DNA from: Prochlorococcus sp. AG-412-I05
GTDB lineage: Bacteria; Cyanobacteriota; Cyanobacteriia; PCC-6307; Cyanobiaceae
NCBI GenBank assembly: GCA_003214855.1
Contig: QCLC01000003.1
Coordinates: 51,302 to 115,301 of the forward strand
DNA: 64,000 nt
Direction: 5' to 3'
Shown: piece by piece, positions 8,953-19,219 of the stretch
Numbering within the stretch: the stretch's first letter is position 1
Layout: the number at the start of each line of letters is the position of its first letter
Made by a program: the position numbers and the translations under genes
The notes under the pieces: generated by a model
The model's database searches: none
Seen by the model: the letters and a program-made list of their open reading frames with translations, nothing else
What the model was told of the DNA's origin: nothing

Positions 8953-10397
8953 ACAGCACCATCTCCAACTCGCCAAAGCATCAAACCAGACGATTTCACA
9001 GCTTCTGGATCGACAACTGCACGAGCATCAAACACCCAGGCAGGTTGACGCATCAAAGGGGCCAAGGCGACCCAGTCAAGCTGTCTAAACTCATGCCACT
9101 CCGTCAGGATCAGCGCAGCATCAGCACCAGCGACTGTATCGTCAACGCTAGTGCCGGACCACCAGGTTCCTTCGCCGCTAAGGGCGGCACGGGTAGGACC
9201 TGCCTGGACATCTGGCGGGGAACTAGCCGACAGCTGCAAATCAAACGCAATCTGTTGCGGATCAACCTTCGGATCATAAATAGCCAGCTGAGCACCCTCC
9301 TCCAGCAGATCATGTGCGATACGAATTGCCGGCGCTTCTCGAGTGTCGTTGGTGTCTGCCTTAAAAGCAAAGCCGAGCAGTGCCAGCCGCTTACCTGTAA
9401 CCGTTCCAAAAAGCTTTTGAACCACCAAACGAGAAATGCGGTGCTGCTGCCAAGTATTGAGAGCTACCACGTTCTCCCAATAGTCCGCCACATCCGGCAA
9501 ACCAAAATGACGACAGAGATAAACCAGATTGAGGATGTCTTTCTGAAAACAACTCCCACCAAACCCAGGCCCAGCTTGAAGGAACTTGGAGCCAATGCGA
9601 GAATCGCTTCCAATAGCGCGCGCCACCTCACGCACATCCGCACCAGTGCGTTCGCAAAGAGCCGCCACTGAGTTAATGGAACTGATGCGCTGAGCAAGAA
9701 ACGCATTGGCAGTGAGCTTGGAGAGCTCACTGCTCCAAAGATTGGTCAGCAGAATTTTCTCAACTGGCACCCAATGGCCATAAATCTCTGCTAAAGACTG
9801 AATGGCAACGGGGTTTTCACCACCAATCAACACACGGTCCGGCGACTCCAAATCACGAATCGCCGTGCCCTCGGCAAGGAACTCTGGGTTGGACAACACA
9901 GAAAAACTGATCGGTAGCTCTCCATCAACCGCCTGCCGCTGAGCTGCCTCAAGAATCGAACGCACAACTTCAGCGGTTCGCACTGGCAGCGTGCTCTTCT
10001 CAACCACAATCGTGTGACCCTGCGCAGATTGAGCGACCTGCCGAGCGCAAGCTTCCACCCAACGCAGATCACTGGCCTGACCGGCCCCCAGCCCTTTTGT
10101 TTTGGTTGGTGTATTCACCGAAATGAACACCATGTCAGCAGCAGCAATCGCAGCGTCCACCTGCGTAGAGAAAGTGAGATTGCGCCCGCGAGCCCGATCG
10201 ACCACCGCATCCAACCCAGGCTCATACACAGGCAGTTTGCTGAGATCAAGGTCATTCCAAGCAGCAATGCGGGCCTCATTGAGGTCCACCACGTTCACCT
10301 GTATCTGTGGACAGCGATCAGCAATCACCGCCATAGTCGGACCGCCTACGTAACCCGCACCAATGCAACAGATGTTGCGGATCGGGAAGGCAGTCAT
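8949..10397 (-). CDS. ugd: UDP-glucose 6-dehydrogenase
   Basis: NAD-dependent four-electron oxidation of UDP-glucose to UDP-glucuronate, feeding acidic surface sugars. The 482-residue protein has the Rossmann motif GAGYVGGP (13-20), FISVNTPT (91-98), EKSTLPVRT (133-141), NPEFLAEGTAIRDL (170-183) and the active-site cysteine C283 in GPGFGGSCFQKD. The length and the version of these motifs resemble the longer animal/cyanobacterial type of Ugd. The start is ATG 10397. It overlaps the epimerase by four bases and lies 103 bases downstream of hisS, so it may be read with hisS or have its own promoter. Confidence 0.95.
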   Translation of the reverse strand: MTAFPIRNICCIGAGYVGGPTMAVIADRCPQIQVNVVDLNEARIAAWNDLDLSKLPVYEPGLDAVVDRARGRNLTFSTQVDAAIAAADMVFISVNTPTKTKGLGAGQASDLRWVEACARQVAQSAQGHTIVVEKSTLPVRTAEVVRSILEAAQRQAVDGELPISFSVLSNPEFLAEGTAIRDLESPDRVLIGGENPVAIQSLAEIYGHWVPVEKILLTNLWSSELSKLTANAFLAQRISSINSVAALCERTGADVREVARAIGSDSRIGSKFLQAGPGFGGSCFQKDILNLVYLCRHFGLPDVADYWENVVALNTWQQHRISRLVVQKLFGTVTGKRLALLGFAFKADTNDTREAPAIRIAHDLLEEGAQLAIYDPKVDPQQIAFDLQLSASSPPDVQAGPTRAALSGEGTWWSGTSVDDTVAGADAALILTEWHEFRQLDWVALAPLMRQPAWVFDARAVVDPEAVKSSGLMLWRVGDGAV

Positions 10398-10500
10398 AGC
10401 GATGTAAACAGCGAGTTCAACAAATGATGAGAGAAGAGACCTGCTCAGTCATGGCACAAGATTAAGGGGAACCTCAGCCTGGGAAGAAAGTTATACGAAG

Positions 10501-11811
10501 TCATTCTCGAACCAAACGAACAAGACCAGTGACATCATCGAGTCGATGGAGTTGATCGATGGGAGTTGGATTGGCTTGAGTTGTTGCCTCTTGCAAATAC
10601 TTAAGGCGTCCCTCGCCCCGCTCGGCCTCATCATCACCAATCACCAAGGCCCAGGTAGCCCTACTTCGACCGGCACGCTTGAACTGCTTATTAAAGGCAG
10701 CTCCAGAACTATCCAGCTCCACCACGAGCCCCGCAGCCCGTAGCTGATGGGCAATGACCAGGGCGACTCGTTCCGCCTGCTCGCCACGATTCACCACATA
10801 AAGATCCGGCCTCGTGGAAGCCATTACGCGAGCAGCTGATCCATCTGGATTAATACTCGCTGCAGCCTCAAGCAAAAGCATCAACCGCTCCATACCAAGA
10901 GCCCAACCAAAAGCAGGCGTGGGCGGCCCCCCTAACTGCTCAACCAACCCGTCATATCGTCCTCCTCCACAGACTGTGGCCTGGGCACCAAGCTGATCGC
11001 TCGTGATCTCAAACGCGGTATGGCCGTAATAGTCAAGGCCGCGCACAAGACGAGGATTGAGTTGGGAAGGGATCTGGAGAGTTTCCAGGTGGACCTGCAC
11101 CTCCTCAAAGCGGCCCTTACTCTCCACGCTGAGCGCCTCAAAAAGCGTGGGAGCATCCTGCAACAATTCCCTTATTGCAGGATTTTTACTATCAAGGATA
11201 CGCAGTGGGTTGGTGTGCAAACGCTTGCGTGAATCGTCATCCAGTTGGTCACTTCGGGCTTCTAGCCACGCCACAAGCTCCTCGCGATACTTCTTTCGAT
11301 CTTGAAGGGTACCGAGGCTATTGATCTCCAGAACAAGACCTTGCACGCCCAAATCAACTAGAAGTGCCCAGGCCAATACGATGACTTCAGCATCACTTCG
11401 AGGACTACCAACCCCGAGATACTCCACACCAATCTGATGAAACTGTCGTTGCCGACCAGCCTGAGGTCGCTCATAGCGAAACATTGGACCGCCATACCAA
11501 AAGCGCTGTGGCCCCTGACTCAACAAGCCGTGCTGTAGAGCAGCACGCACAACAGAAGCGGTTCCCTCTGGCCGAAGGGTGCAGGAGCGATCACCCCGAT
11601 CAACAAAGGTATACATCTCCTTACCAACAACATCCGTAGCTTCACCAATGCCACGAGCAAAGAGTTCAGTTAATTCCAGAAGAGGCGTGCGAATCTCCTG
11701 CAACCCTGCTCTGCGGAAGTGATCTCGTGCAACGCTTTCTACCGCCTGCCAGCGACTCGTATGCTCTGGCAATAGATCTACCATTCCTCTCAGGCTCTGC
11801 AGCTGAGTCAC
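10501..11811 (-). CDS. hisS: Histidyl-tRNA synthetase
   Basis: Charges tRNA-His in the cytoplasm. The 436-residue class II synthetase shows motif 1 near the N-terminus, [13 protein letters not shown], motif 2 as [19 protein letters not shown], the histidine-specific [12 protein letters not shown] and a motif 3 region CGGGRYDGL. The C-terminal anticodon-binding domain begins near 335. These features distinguish it from HisZ, which lacks several of them. The start is GTG at 11811 ([17 protein letters not shown]), consistent with the conserved RGxxDxLP segment at residues 8-15. The gene upstream (DUF218 protein) ends 41 bases before this start on the same strand. Confidence 0.96.
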   Translation of the reverse strand: MTQLQSLRGMVDLLPEHTSRWQAVESVARDHFRRAGLQEIRTPLLELTELFARGIGEATDVVGKEMYTFVDRGDRSCTLRPEGTASVVRAALQHGLLSQGPQRFWYGGPMFRYERPQAGRQRQFHQIGVEYLGVGSPRSDAEVIVLAWALLVDLGVQGLVLEINSLGTLQDRKKYREELVAWLEARSDQLDDDSRKRLHTNPLRILDSKNPAIRELLQDAPTLFEALSVESKGRFEEVQVHLETLQIPSQLNPRLVRGLDYYGHTAFEITSDQLGAQATVCGGGRYDGLVEQLGGPPTPAFGWALGMERLMLLLEAAASINPDGSAARVMASTRPDLYVVNRGEQAERVALVIAHQLRAAGLVVELDSSGAAFNKQFKRAGRSRATWALVIGDDEAERGEGRLKYLQEATTQANPTPIDQLHRLDDVTGLVRLVRE

Positions 11812-11852
11812 GCTTCACCAACAAGACAGTTGATAGTCTGACGGGCCACTGA

Positions 11853-12620
11853 TCACCAAGCTCGATAGGCGAGGCGACCGAGCAATTCGCGCAATGCAGC
11901 TGAACTGTTGGCGAGGCTGCTAGCAGTTGGTAACCACTGCAACGGATCACGCCACAGGGGACCTGCCCAAGTTCCACGAGCCTTGAAATCAACAGGGAAT
12001 GGCACCACCTTGACCCCCTGACTCTCAAAAAGCCGCTGGGCACGACGCATGTGAAAAGCACTGGTCACCAAAAGAATCCTGCTAGATACAAAAGGGTTGG
12101 TTGATCGCAACAACTTGCTGATGGCTGCGGCTTCTTCTGCTGTATTCACCACTGGCGGAGTACTAGCCATTGCGGCAACAGGAATGCCTAGAGCCGCCGC
12201 CTGCTTCATATAAAGCTGGCCTTCAGGCGGCAGATCAGGTTGAAAAGGACTAAAGCCACCGGTGAATAGCAACCGTGGAGCTTTGTTAGCACGATAAAGA
12301 TCTAGACCCGCCAGGAAGCGGTCTGGATCAGACCATTCAATAACCCGAGCAACTCCTGGCGCAGGGTGAAGCGCCCCACTGAGTACAACAATGGCGTCGG
12401 CGCTAGGCGCCGAGCTCACAAGCCTTCGCTGCCAAGGTATCTCCAACAAGCGCCATAGGCCCTGCGCCACAATCCCAAGGCTAAAAATCCAGAGCAGAAC
12501 AAGCGAAAGCAAGCTCGACCAACGCCAACGCAAGACCACGCCCACAAGCAATAGAATTAGGCTCAAGCCCAGAGGCAAAAAACACAGCGGCAAAAGCTTG
12601 CTAAGCACGTAGCTGATCAC
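11853..12620 (-). CDS. YdcF/ElyC-like DUF218 membrane protein
   Basis: A 255-residue envelope protein of the DUF218 family (SanA, YdcF, ElyC). Two hydrophobic helices cover about residues 10-25 and 30-55; the rest should face outside. DUF218 motifs are ADAIVVLSGAL (near 75-85), LFTGG (about 116-120), a conserved NTAEEA segment, and the end motif LLVTSAFHMRRAQRLFESQG followed by VVPFPVDF. E. coli ElyC affects peptidoglycan/lipid-carrier metabolism, and the setting among sugar genes fits an envelope role, but the biochemical activity of the family is not settled. The start is GTG 12620. Confidence 0.82.
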   Translation of the reverse strand: MISYVLSKLLPLCFLPLGLSLILLLVGVVLRWRWSSLLSLVLLWIFSLGIVAQGLWRLLEIPWQRRLVSSAPSADAIVVLSGALHPAPGVARVIEWSDPDRFLAGLDLYRANKAPRLLFTGGFSPFQPDLPPEGQLYMKQAAALGIPVAAMASTPPVVNTAEEAAAISKLLRSTNPFVSSRILLVTSAFHMRRAQRLFESQGVKVVPFPVDFKARGTWAGPLWRDPLQWLPTASSLANSSAALRELLGRLAYRAW

Positions 12621-13037
12621 GAATCCAAAAACTCTCGGAAGTAGGCAATGGTGGATGGAAATCCATCACTTTGGTTTAGACGAAGCTGGCGACCAAGCTT
12701 TTGCAAGACAAAATCAATAACCGGCTGCTGGTGCAAGGGCTCATCAGAAGTAGAAAGGGATGGATTCACTCGCGCAGCAGCTCAGCCAATTTTCGGAGCA
12801 TAACTCCAGTGGGATCCCGAACCCTTGGACATTTTTGATGGAGTCCAGCGTTTAACTTCTGCCTGGATGACTAAGGTTCTGGAGATTGATGGACAGCTCA
12901 CCATCACCACGAGAAGAGGGTCGTCGATGCCCCTCAGACTCTGCAATGGCTCCTCTGGTCAGCTGATCATTTCAAGAGTCGTATGAAGTTAAACAGGGAC
13001 AGCTTCTAGCCTGACTGCCTAAGTCATTTAATTTGCG
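12621..13037. other. Divergent spacer with a possible broken small gene
   Basis: About 400 bases between the DUF218 gene and galE. On the plus strand a 31-codon frame from ATG 12760 (MDSLAQQLSQFSEHNS) stops at 12853-12855, while the +1-shifted frame stays open to 12986 (including MTKVLEIDGQLT). The two could be halves of one frameshifted small gene, but neither is recognised. The galE promoter should lie near the right end. Confidence 0.3.
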
Positions 13038-14084
13038 ATGGCCGAGTTGTTGATCACGGGTGGTGCCGGGTTCATTGGCAGTCACACCTGCCTGGTGCTT
13101 CTGGAAGCCGGCCACAGGCTGGTGATACTCGACAACTTTTCCAATAGCTCAGCTATTGCCTCAAAAAGGGTAGCCGAGCTTGCTGGAGTGGCCGCTAAAG
13201 GGCGCATGCTCGTATTGGAAGGCGATATCCGCAATCGCAACGATCTAGATCGCGCTTTCAGCTCAATGGAAAACGGCATCGCGGCTGTGGTGCACTTCGC
13301 CGGACTCAAGGCAGCTCATGAATCAGTTCAGTTACCACTGAAATACTGGGATGTGAACGTGACTGGCAGCCGCTGCCTACTGGAAGCCATGCAACGGCAC
13401 AACTGCCGCACGCTTGTTTTCAGCAGCAGTGCAACGCTCTATGGCTATCCCGAGCAAATCCCGATCCCTGAAACGACTCGAGTGCAACCGATCAATCCAT
13501 ATGGTCAAAGCAAGGCAGCGGTGGAGCAGTTGCTAGCTGACCTGGCCTGCAGCGAACCTGGTTGGCGCATTGCCCGATTGCGCTATTTCAATCCAGTTGG
13601 AGCCCACCCCAGTGGCTGCATCGGCGAAGATCCCAAGGGAACACCCAACAACCTTTTCCCTTTTGTGAGCCAAGTAGCAGTAGGCCGGCGAGCGGAACTC
13701 CAAGTATTTGGAGCCGATTGGCCTACACCCGATGGCAGTGCTGTGCGCGACTACATCCACGTGATGGACTTAGCTGAGGGACACCAAGCTGCACTGGAGG
13801 TCCTGCAACGAGAGGAACCGCAACTCCTCACTCTTAATCTCGGCAGTGGCAAAGGCCACTCGGTGTTGGAAGTTGTGCAGGCCTTTGAAAAGGCAAGTGG
13901 CCAACCAGTTCCATACAGCATTAACCAGCGCCGCCCTGGAGATGCCGCATGTAGCGTCGCAGATCCAAGACTGGCAGCCGAGCGGTTGGGATGGTACACA
14001 CAGCGCAACCTGTCAGACATGTGCCGCGATAGCTGGAATTGGCAGAAGGCCAATCCACAGGGCTACAGCCAGAAACAACAATGA
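13038..14084 (+). CDS. galE: UDP-glucose 4-epimerase
   Basis: Interconverts UDP-glucose and UDP-galactose for glycolipid and polysaccharide synthesis. The 348-residue SDR protein has GGAGFIGSH (8-16), VVHFAGLKAAHESVQLP (84-100), SSSATLYG (129-136) and the catalytic YGQSK (155-159), then RYFNPVGAHPSG, all diagnostic of GalE rather than of the related CapI gene at 8 kb. The start is ATG 13038 and the length is normal. A sugar-phosphate transferase gene follows 56 bases later on the same strand, so the two may be co-transcribed. Confidence 0.95.
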   Translation: MAELLITGGAGFIGSHTCLVLLEAGHRLVILDNFSNSSAIASKRVAELAGVAAKGRMLVLEGDIRNRNDLDRAFSSMENGIAAVVHFAGLKAAHESVQLPLKYWDVNVTGSRCLLEAMQRHNCRTLVFSSSATLYGYPEQIPIPETTRVQPINPYGQSKAAVEQLLADLACSEPGWRIARLRYFNPVGAHPSGCIGEDPKGTPNNLFPFVSQVAVGRRAELQVFGADWPTPDGSAVRDYIHVMDLAEGHQAALEVLQREEPQLLTLNLGSGKGHSVLEVVQAFEKASGQPVPYSINQRRPGDAACSVADPRLAAERLGWYTQRNLSDMCRDSWNWQKANPQGYSQKQQ

Positions 14085-14140
14085 AACCATTGCTGTGCCC
14101 CAACACATAGCCAGGCCAGGCCTAGGGTCACCAAGTCGCT

Positions 14141-15472
14141 GTGATGCCCTTGTCCTGGCGCGATCCTCGCCGCAACTTGCTGACTTGTGTAGGCCTAGAT
14201 CTGCTTGGCCTAGTGGGAGTCCTGGCTGGATTATCAAGCATCTGGTCACAACCGCTAACTGGACAGCTTGGCTGGATGGTGACAACGATCACGGCCTATT
14301 TACTACTGGGCTGGCTATTGGGCACATACACCCTGCTGAGCTGGCGCCGACTGCCCCGCTGGACACTGATCCAACGCCTTGGGCTTTGCCTACTGACCAC
14401 ATTGATGCTGGTGGCGATCCTGCGCTGGGTGATCAATCCACCACTAGACATCTGGCTGGTGCATCGCAGCACCCAGATGTCATGGCTGCTACCAACAACA
14501 CTGTGGTCACTCCTGGTGCGAGTCAGTCTGCGCAAGGGGAGACTTCAAGCTGAAGAGCCCAAGCTGATCCTTCTCTCCTCCATAACGGAAGCAGATCAGA
14601 CCCTTCAGGCCTGGCGACAAACACCCACACGACTCATGCCTAAATGGCTACCTGCTGCAGAGGTAGCAAAACAACGAGGGCCATTAGTAATAGCTGTATC
14701 AGCCAACTTGAGGCACAACGCTGATTACAGCGAACTACTGGAAAGATTGGAGCAGCGCGACCCCCGCGAATGCAACCTGACAACACCTCTTGCCCTTGCA
14801 GAGCGACAACTCGAACGACTGCCTCCAAAGCTGCTGCCCGAAGCCTGGCTGAGCTATTCCGAAATTCCCTGGAACATGTTGTTCAGCCCTCAACGCCAAC
14901 TCAAAAGAGTGGCAGATGTGGTAGTAGCAATGCTGCTGTTGGTGGTGACAACGCCGCTATTGCTGCTGCCAGCGGCCCTGCTGATCTGGTTAGAAGATCG
15001 CGGCCCGATCTTTTACATCCAGCAACGCAGCGGCTGGTTAGGCCAACCGTTCATGGTTCTAAAACTCCGCACAATGAAAGTGCCACCACCTCATGCTCCC
15101 ATCAGCTGGACAATGCCGGGCGACCCACGTATCACCCGAATAGGCAACTGGCTGCGGCGCTCGCGCCTCGATGAACTCCCCCAGCTCATCAACGTGCTGC
15201 GTGGTGACATGAGCCTGATTGGACCGCGACCTGAGCGTCCTGAAATAGAGCATGAACTGGAAAAAAGCATTCCCCACTACCGCAAGCGCCACTGGATGCG
15301 CCCTGGATTAAGCGGCTGGGCCCAGGTATGTGCCCCCTATGCCGCAAGTGTGGAGGATTCAGAGCTCAAACTCTCTTACGACCTCTATTACCTCAAATAC
15401 TTCAGTAGCTGGCTAGATCTCATGATCCTGCTACGCACAATTAAAACGGTCCTCAAGGTTGGTGGTCGTTAA
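14141..15472 (+). CDS. Polyprenyl-phosphate sugar-1-phosphate transferase
   Basis: Integral membrane initiating transferase that places the first sugar-1-phosphate of a repeat unit on undecaprenyl phosphate. The 443-residue protein has about four N-terminal membrane helices (20-115), a soluble linker, then the bacterial sugar transferase domain (about 250-443): a hydrophobic anchor at KRVADVVVAMLLLVV, IQQRSGWLGQPFMVLKLRTM, LDELPQLINVLRGDMSLIGP with RPERPE, and RPGLSGWAQV. This is the WbaP/WcaJ-like architecture. Adjacent starts GTG 14141 and ATG 14144 are both possible. With galE just upstream, galactose-1-phosphate or glucose-1-phosphate is a likely substrate, but the sugar cannot be read from sequence. 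Confidence 0.9.
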   Translation: MMPLSWRDPRRNLLTCVGLDLLGLVGVLAGLSSIWSQPLTGQLGWMVTTITAYLLLGWLLGTYTLLSWRRLPRWTLIQRLGLCLLTTLMLVAILRWVINPPLDIWLVHRSTQMSWLLPTTLWSLLVRVSLRKGRLQAEEPKLILLSSITEADQTLQAWRQTPTRLMPKWLPAAEVAKQRGPLVIAVSANLRHNADYSELLERLEQRDPRECNLTTPLALAERQLERLPPKLLPEAWLSYSEIPWNMLFSPQRQLKRVADVVVAMLLLVVTTPLLLLPAALLIWLEDRGPIFYIQQRSGWLGQPFMVLKLRTMKVPPPHAPISWTMPGDPRITRIGNWLRRSRLDELPQLINVLRGDMSLIGPRPERPEIEHELEKSIPHYRKRHWMRPGLSGWAQVCAPYAASVEDSELKLSYDLYYLKYFSSWLDLMILLRTIKTVLKVGGR

Positions 15473-15549
15473 AAATCTCTCCACAGGCAATACGTTCAAC
15501 TGCCAACGCAATGCCAAGCCTCAACTCCATGATGCTGCGCTGATACACC

Positions 15550-17745
15550 ATGACGGCTGATCACCTCGTGCTCGCCGGGGGGGGACATAGCCATGCCCTG
15601 ATGCTGCGTCGCTGGGCCATGCGTCCCCAACTCCGGCCTGCAGGACTGATCACCCTGATCAACCGCCACAGCACCACGCTCTACTCCGGCATGGTGCCTG
15701 GGCTCATTGCCGGTCATTACAGACACAGTGAAATCGCGATCGACCTCCGTCGCCTCACACACCGAGCAGGCGTAGCACTCATCATTGCCGAAATCACAGC
15801 AGTGGAGGCCCACCACAATCGCCTGCTCCTCGCCAAGCGTCCTCCCATACATTTCCAACGAATTAGTTTCGATGTGGGTGCCGAAACCTTCAACAAGGGC
15901 CCTTACCTTGAACGAAGCCAGGCTGCACTGGCAATGCCAATCAAGCCTTTGGAGCCTGCACTGGCCTGGCTTGAACAGCAAGACAGTCAGGTGCTGCTCA
16001 ATGATTCCAAGCCACTGACGGTGATCGGGGCTGGCCTGGCGGGAGTAGAAGTGGCGCTCGCCCTTCGTCAACGCTGGCCCAAGCGCCCTTTAAATCTGCA
16101 AGCGCATCATGGGCAACCAAGACCAGCTCTACAACAAGCCCTCTCCAAGGCCGCAATCGTAGTAGTGCCAAGCGGGACCCCCTTGAGTGGCCCCGCCCTG
16201 CTCTGCACTGGCAGCCAAGCCCCCGCTTGGCTTGCTACCAGTGGCTTTCCCGTGGATCCCTTGGGACGTGTTCGCACCACTAAGACACTGCAAGTCATCG
16301 ACCATCCCCACTGCTTCGCCGTCGGCGACTGTGCGGTGATTGATCAGGCCCAGCGGCCAGCCGCAGGGGTATGGGCCGTGCAAGCCGCAAAGCCTCTTGC
16401 CCAAAACCTAGAGCGGCTCAGCCGTAGACAACCCACCCGTCCATGGCAGCCACAACAACTTGCCTTGCAAATACTGGGAGGTCAGCTGACCTCGGGGAGG
16501 TTCACCGCCTGGGCTTTTTGGGGCAACCTGATCATCGGGCCCCATCCCTGGCTTTGGTACTGGAAAGAAGCTATCGATCGGCACTTCATGGGGAGCTTTA
16601 TAGAACTCCCAAGCATGAGCGGAGTTCTCAAGCGACAGGAGAGCATGGCTTGCCGAGGTTGCGCAGCCAAATTGGCTGAGAAGCCTTTAAACGATGCCCT
16701 AAAGCAGGCAGGCCTAGGAGCTCTTGGGCAACAACCTGAGGACGCTGCCTTGATTGCCAACACATCATCAGGCGACAGCTTGCTGCAAAGTGTCGATGGT
16801 TTCCCTGCACTGATCAGCGACCCCTGGCTTAATGGTCGCTTGACCACACTGCATGCCTGCTCAGATCTTTGGGCCAGTGGTGCGCATGTGATCTCTGCAC
16901 AGGCTGTCATCACCCTGCCCAAGGTGTCCTCTGAACTTCAACACGAGTTGTTGGTCCAAACGCTCAAAGGCATCCAATCAACCCTTGAACCGCAAGGCGC
17001 CAAATTAATTGGAGGGCATACCCTCGAAGCCCGCAGCATTCCGCCCCAACCAATCAATCTTGGGATCCAGCTCACCCTTAGCGTTAACGGCAAGGTGGCC
17101 TCTGGGCGGGTGCCTTGGAGCAAAGGCAAGCTGCAATCGGGAGATGTCCTGCTGCTCAGCCGCCCCATAGGCAGCGGCGTGATCTTTGCTGCAGCCATGG
17201 CAGGAGAAGCTCACCCAGAGGATCTCGACGCTGCACTTGCGCAGATGACAATCAGCCAGCACAACCTCCTAACAGCGCTGCGCAGCCTTGAAGAGAGACA
17301 TACAGGAATGCAAACCATTCATGCATGTACCGACATCACCGGCTTCGGACTACTGGGCCATCTCGGTGAAATGCTCAGTGCAAGCAATCACCAACGCCAT
17401 AGCGCAGGGCTACAACCTCTACGTCTCAGCCTCGAAGCCGCCGCCATTCCCTCCCTGCAGGGTGCTCTACTGCTACTCAAAGCTGGCTATTCGAGCACCC
17501 TGGCCCCAGCCAATCGCCGCAACTGGCACTTGCTCAATCCAAGCATCAACGGCGAACCCGCACCGATCGAAATCGCACTGAACGATGTAACACCAGGCAG
17601 TGAACACCACCAGGCACTGCTCGAACTGATCGTCGATCCACAAACTTGTGGCCCTTTACTGCTGGCCTGCTCAAGCGAAATGGCTGCAGAGCTGTTAATG
17701 GATGGTCCCTGGCATCGCATCGGCCAGGTTCGGCCGATGTCATGA
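15550..17745 (+). CDS. selD: NADH-dehydrogenase-like / selenide, water dikinase fusion
   Basis: A 731-residue fusion. Residues 1 to about 360 are an FAD/NAD(P) pyridine nucleotide-disulphide oxidoreductase-like domain with GGGHSH (10-15), a second dinucleotide fold near TVIGAGLAGVEVALALR, and FAVGDCAVI. From residue 366 the SelD domain begins, MACRGCAAKL, with the catalytic cysteine C371 and lysine K374 preserved. It then has the ATP-binding TSSGDSLLQSVDGFPAL and LIGGHTLEA segments and ends with a TCGPLLLACS motif. SelD makes selenophosphate from selenide and ATP; the fused flavoprotein may supply reduced selenium or sense redox. This fusion is known in cyanobacteria. No selA, selB or selU gene lies in the window. 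Confidence 0.92.
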   Translation: MTADHLVLAGGGHSHALMLRRWAMRPQLRPAGLITLINRHSTTLYSGMVPGLIAGHYRHSEIAIDLRRLTHRAGVALIIAEITAVEAHHNRLLLAKRPPIHFQRISFDVGAETFNKGPYLERSQAALAMPIKPLEPALAWLEQQDSQVLLNDSKPLTVIGAGLAGVEVALALRQRWPKRPLNLQAHHGQPRPALQQALSKAAIVVVPSGTPLSGPALLCTGSQAPAWLATSGFPVDPLGRVRTTKTLQVIDHPHCFAVGDCAVIDQAQRPAAGVWAVQAAKPLAQNLERLSRRQPTRPWQPQQLALQILGGQLTSGRFTAWAFWGNLIIGPHPWLWYWKEAIDRHFMGSFIELPSMSGVLKRQESMACRGCAAKLAEKPLNDALKQAGLGALGQQPEDAALIANTSSGDSLLQSVDGFPALISDPWLNGRLTTLHACSDLWASGAHVISAQAVITLPKVSSELQHELLVQTLKGIQSTLEPQGAKLIGGHTLEARSIPPQPINLGIQLTLSVNGKVASGRVPWSKGKLQSGDVLLLSRPIGSGVIFAAAMAGEAHPEDLDAALAQMTISQHNLLTALRSLEERHTGMQTIHACTDITGFGLLGHLGEMLSASNHQRHSAGLQPLRLSLEAAAIPSLQGALLLLKAGYSSTLAPANRRNWHLLNPSINGEPAPIEIALNDVTPGSEHHQALLELIVDPQTCGPLLLACSSEMAAELLMDGPWHRIGQVRPMS

Positions 17746-17974
17746 TGACTGCTCATTCAATTGAAGTTGGCTACTAAGAGTCACCGACAGTGAACGTCAT
17801 CAGAAGGCAACGCAACACACGCGTGTACTCCATCTGTGGGCCATCCTCTCGACATGTATACCCACCTCTTTAACCTCTATTGAACAAGGGGGCTTAAGCC
17901 GACAACGCATTGCTTGGTCCGGACCAGGACTCCCAGCCCAAAGCGGCGCCAAAACAACATCACCTCAACTCCAC
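17746..17974. other. Convergent spacer with two short palindromes
   Basis: A 229-base gap between convergent selD and cca. It contains two perfect palindromes, GGCTTAAGCC at 17891-17900 and TGGTCCGGACCA at 17915-17926. No T-tract terminator or gene was seen. Confidence 0.35.
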
Positions 17975-19219
17975 CTACTGATCGATCAGCTCCAGCCTGA
18001 GCCGCTGTAATTCGGCCCCCAAAGCCGGACCGGGTCGCCAGCCCTGATCAATCAAGGCCTTAGCCGATACAGGAGACTTCATCTGCCGCCAACGCCCCCA
18101 CCAACGCAGCAAGGGTCGCCACATCGGTACACCCAAACAAACGCAAAGAGCCACCGCATCTGGCTGGCAACCATGGGCCTCCAAGGTTTCGCACCAGCGA
18201 GCGGGCGACCAGGTCGACAAACTCTCAGCGGCCTCTAGCGAAGCCAACAAAATCTGCAATTCGGCCGCTTCCGCCAACAACCTTTGCTGCAATTGTGGCA
18301 ACTGCAACCGTTCTGCCAAAGCCAGAGGATCCGCAGCTCCAACCACCAATGCTGTCAACAGCGGCAGCCCCAAACGCCTGGCCCAGAGCATTCGACGATG
18401 CCAGTGTTGATCAGCCTGAAGGCCCTCATCAAGTAACACCAGAGCTCCCCAGTCCTGCAAATGAGCCACTGCCCTCTGCCAAGGCTCCCTTTCCAATAAC
18501 AACTCCAGCTCCATCCGCAATCGCGTAGAAAGGGCTGGCGGTGCCAGCTTGGGTGCTTCGACAGGACGCCAAGCCCAAGGCCAGGATTGAAGAGTGGAGC
18601 GCACCTGAGCAAGAGCCTCAGGAGCCAAAACAAAACCAAGCCGGGCCGCATAACGTGCCCCTCGCACCACTCGTGTCGGATCATCCGCGACACTGTTTGA
18701 GTGTAAAAAAGCCAGCTGACGCATAGCCAAATCCGCCCAACCATCATGGGGATCCAACAAGGTCATCCCTGGCAACTCCAAAGCCATGGCATTCACCGTG
18801 AAGTCCCTTCGGGCTAAGTCTTCTTCGAGATGACCCTCCGTGACCTGAGGGTTTTGTCCAGGAGATGCATAGGTTTCTTGTCGAGCCGTGGCTAAATCAA
18901 GCAACACCCCATCAACCACAAGTTCCACCGTTCCGTAAGCCCCATGCACACGTAGCTGCGGAAACTTCTCTGGCCCTACATGACGGCGCAGCGCCTTGGC
19001 TAAAACCACCGCTGAACCCTCCACCACCAGATCGAGATCAGGCAAACCTCGCCAGGGATCAAAATGAACCCGATGCAACAGGCCATCGCGAACCGCACCA
19101 CCCACCAAGGCAAGGCGTTTAATCCCAACCTCTGACGCAACTTGCTGCAGTACCGCCAACAAACCCATTGGCACCCCTGGTCCATCGAATCCAGGCTCTG
19201 GCTTCAACAAACTCTCCAT
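17975..19219 (-). CDS. CCA tRNA nucleotidyltransferase family protein
   Basis: Template-independent nucleotidyltransferase that adds or repairs the tRNA 3' CCA, or acts as the A-adding member of a split pair. The 414-residue protein has the head motif LVGGAVRDGLL (about 38-48), the metal-binding DLDLVVEG pair, RRDFTVNAMALELPG and the DPTRVVRGARYAARLGF RNA-binding motif, then a helical C-terminus. ATG 19219 is the first start, but an internal start at 19168 (MGLLAVLQQ) still precedes all motifs and would leave about 50 bases for control signals. That matters because ATG 19219 lies on the same CATG as the opposite kdsD start. Confidence 0.9.
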   Translation of the reverse strand: MESLLKPEPGFDGPGVPMGLLAVLQQVASEVGIKRLALVGGAVRDGLLHRVHFDPWRGLPDLDLVVEGSAVVLAKALRRHVGPEKFPQLRVHGAYGTVELVVDGVLLDLATARQETYASPGQNPQVTEGHLEEDLARRDFTVNAMALELPGMTLLDPHDGWADLAMRQLAFLHSNSVADDPTRVVRGARYAARLGFVLAPEALAQVRSTLQSWPWAWRPVEAPKLAPPALSTRLRMELELLLEREPWQRAVAHLQDWGALVLLDEGLQADQHWHRRMLWARRLGLPLLTALVVGAADPLALAERLQLPQLQQRLLAEAAELQILLASLEAAESLSTWSPARWCETLEAHGCQPDAVALCVCLGVPMWRPLLRWWGRWRQMKSPVSAKALIDQGWRPGPALGAELQRLRLELIDQ

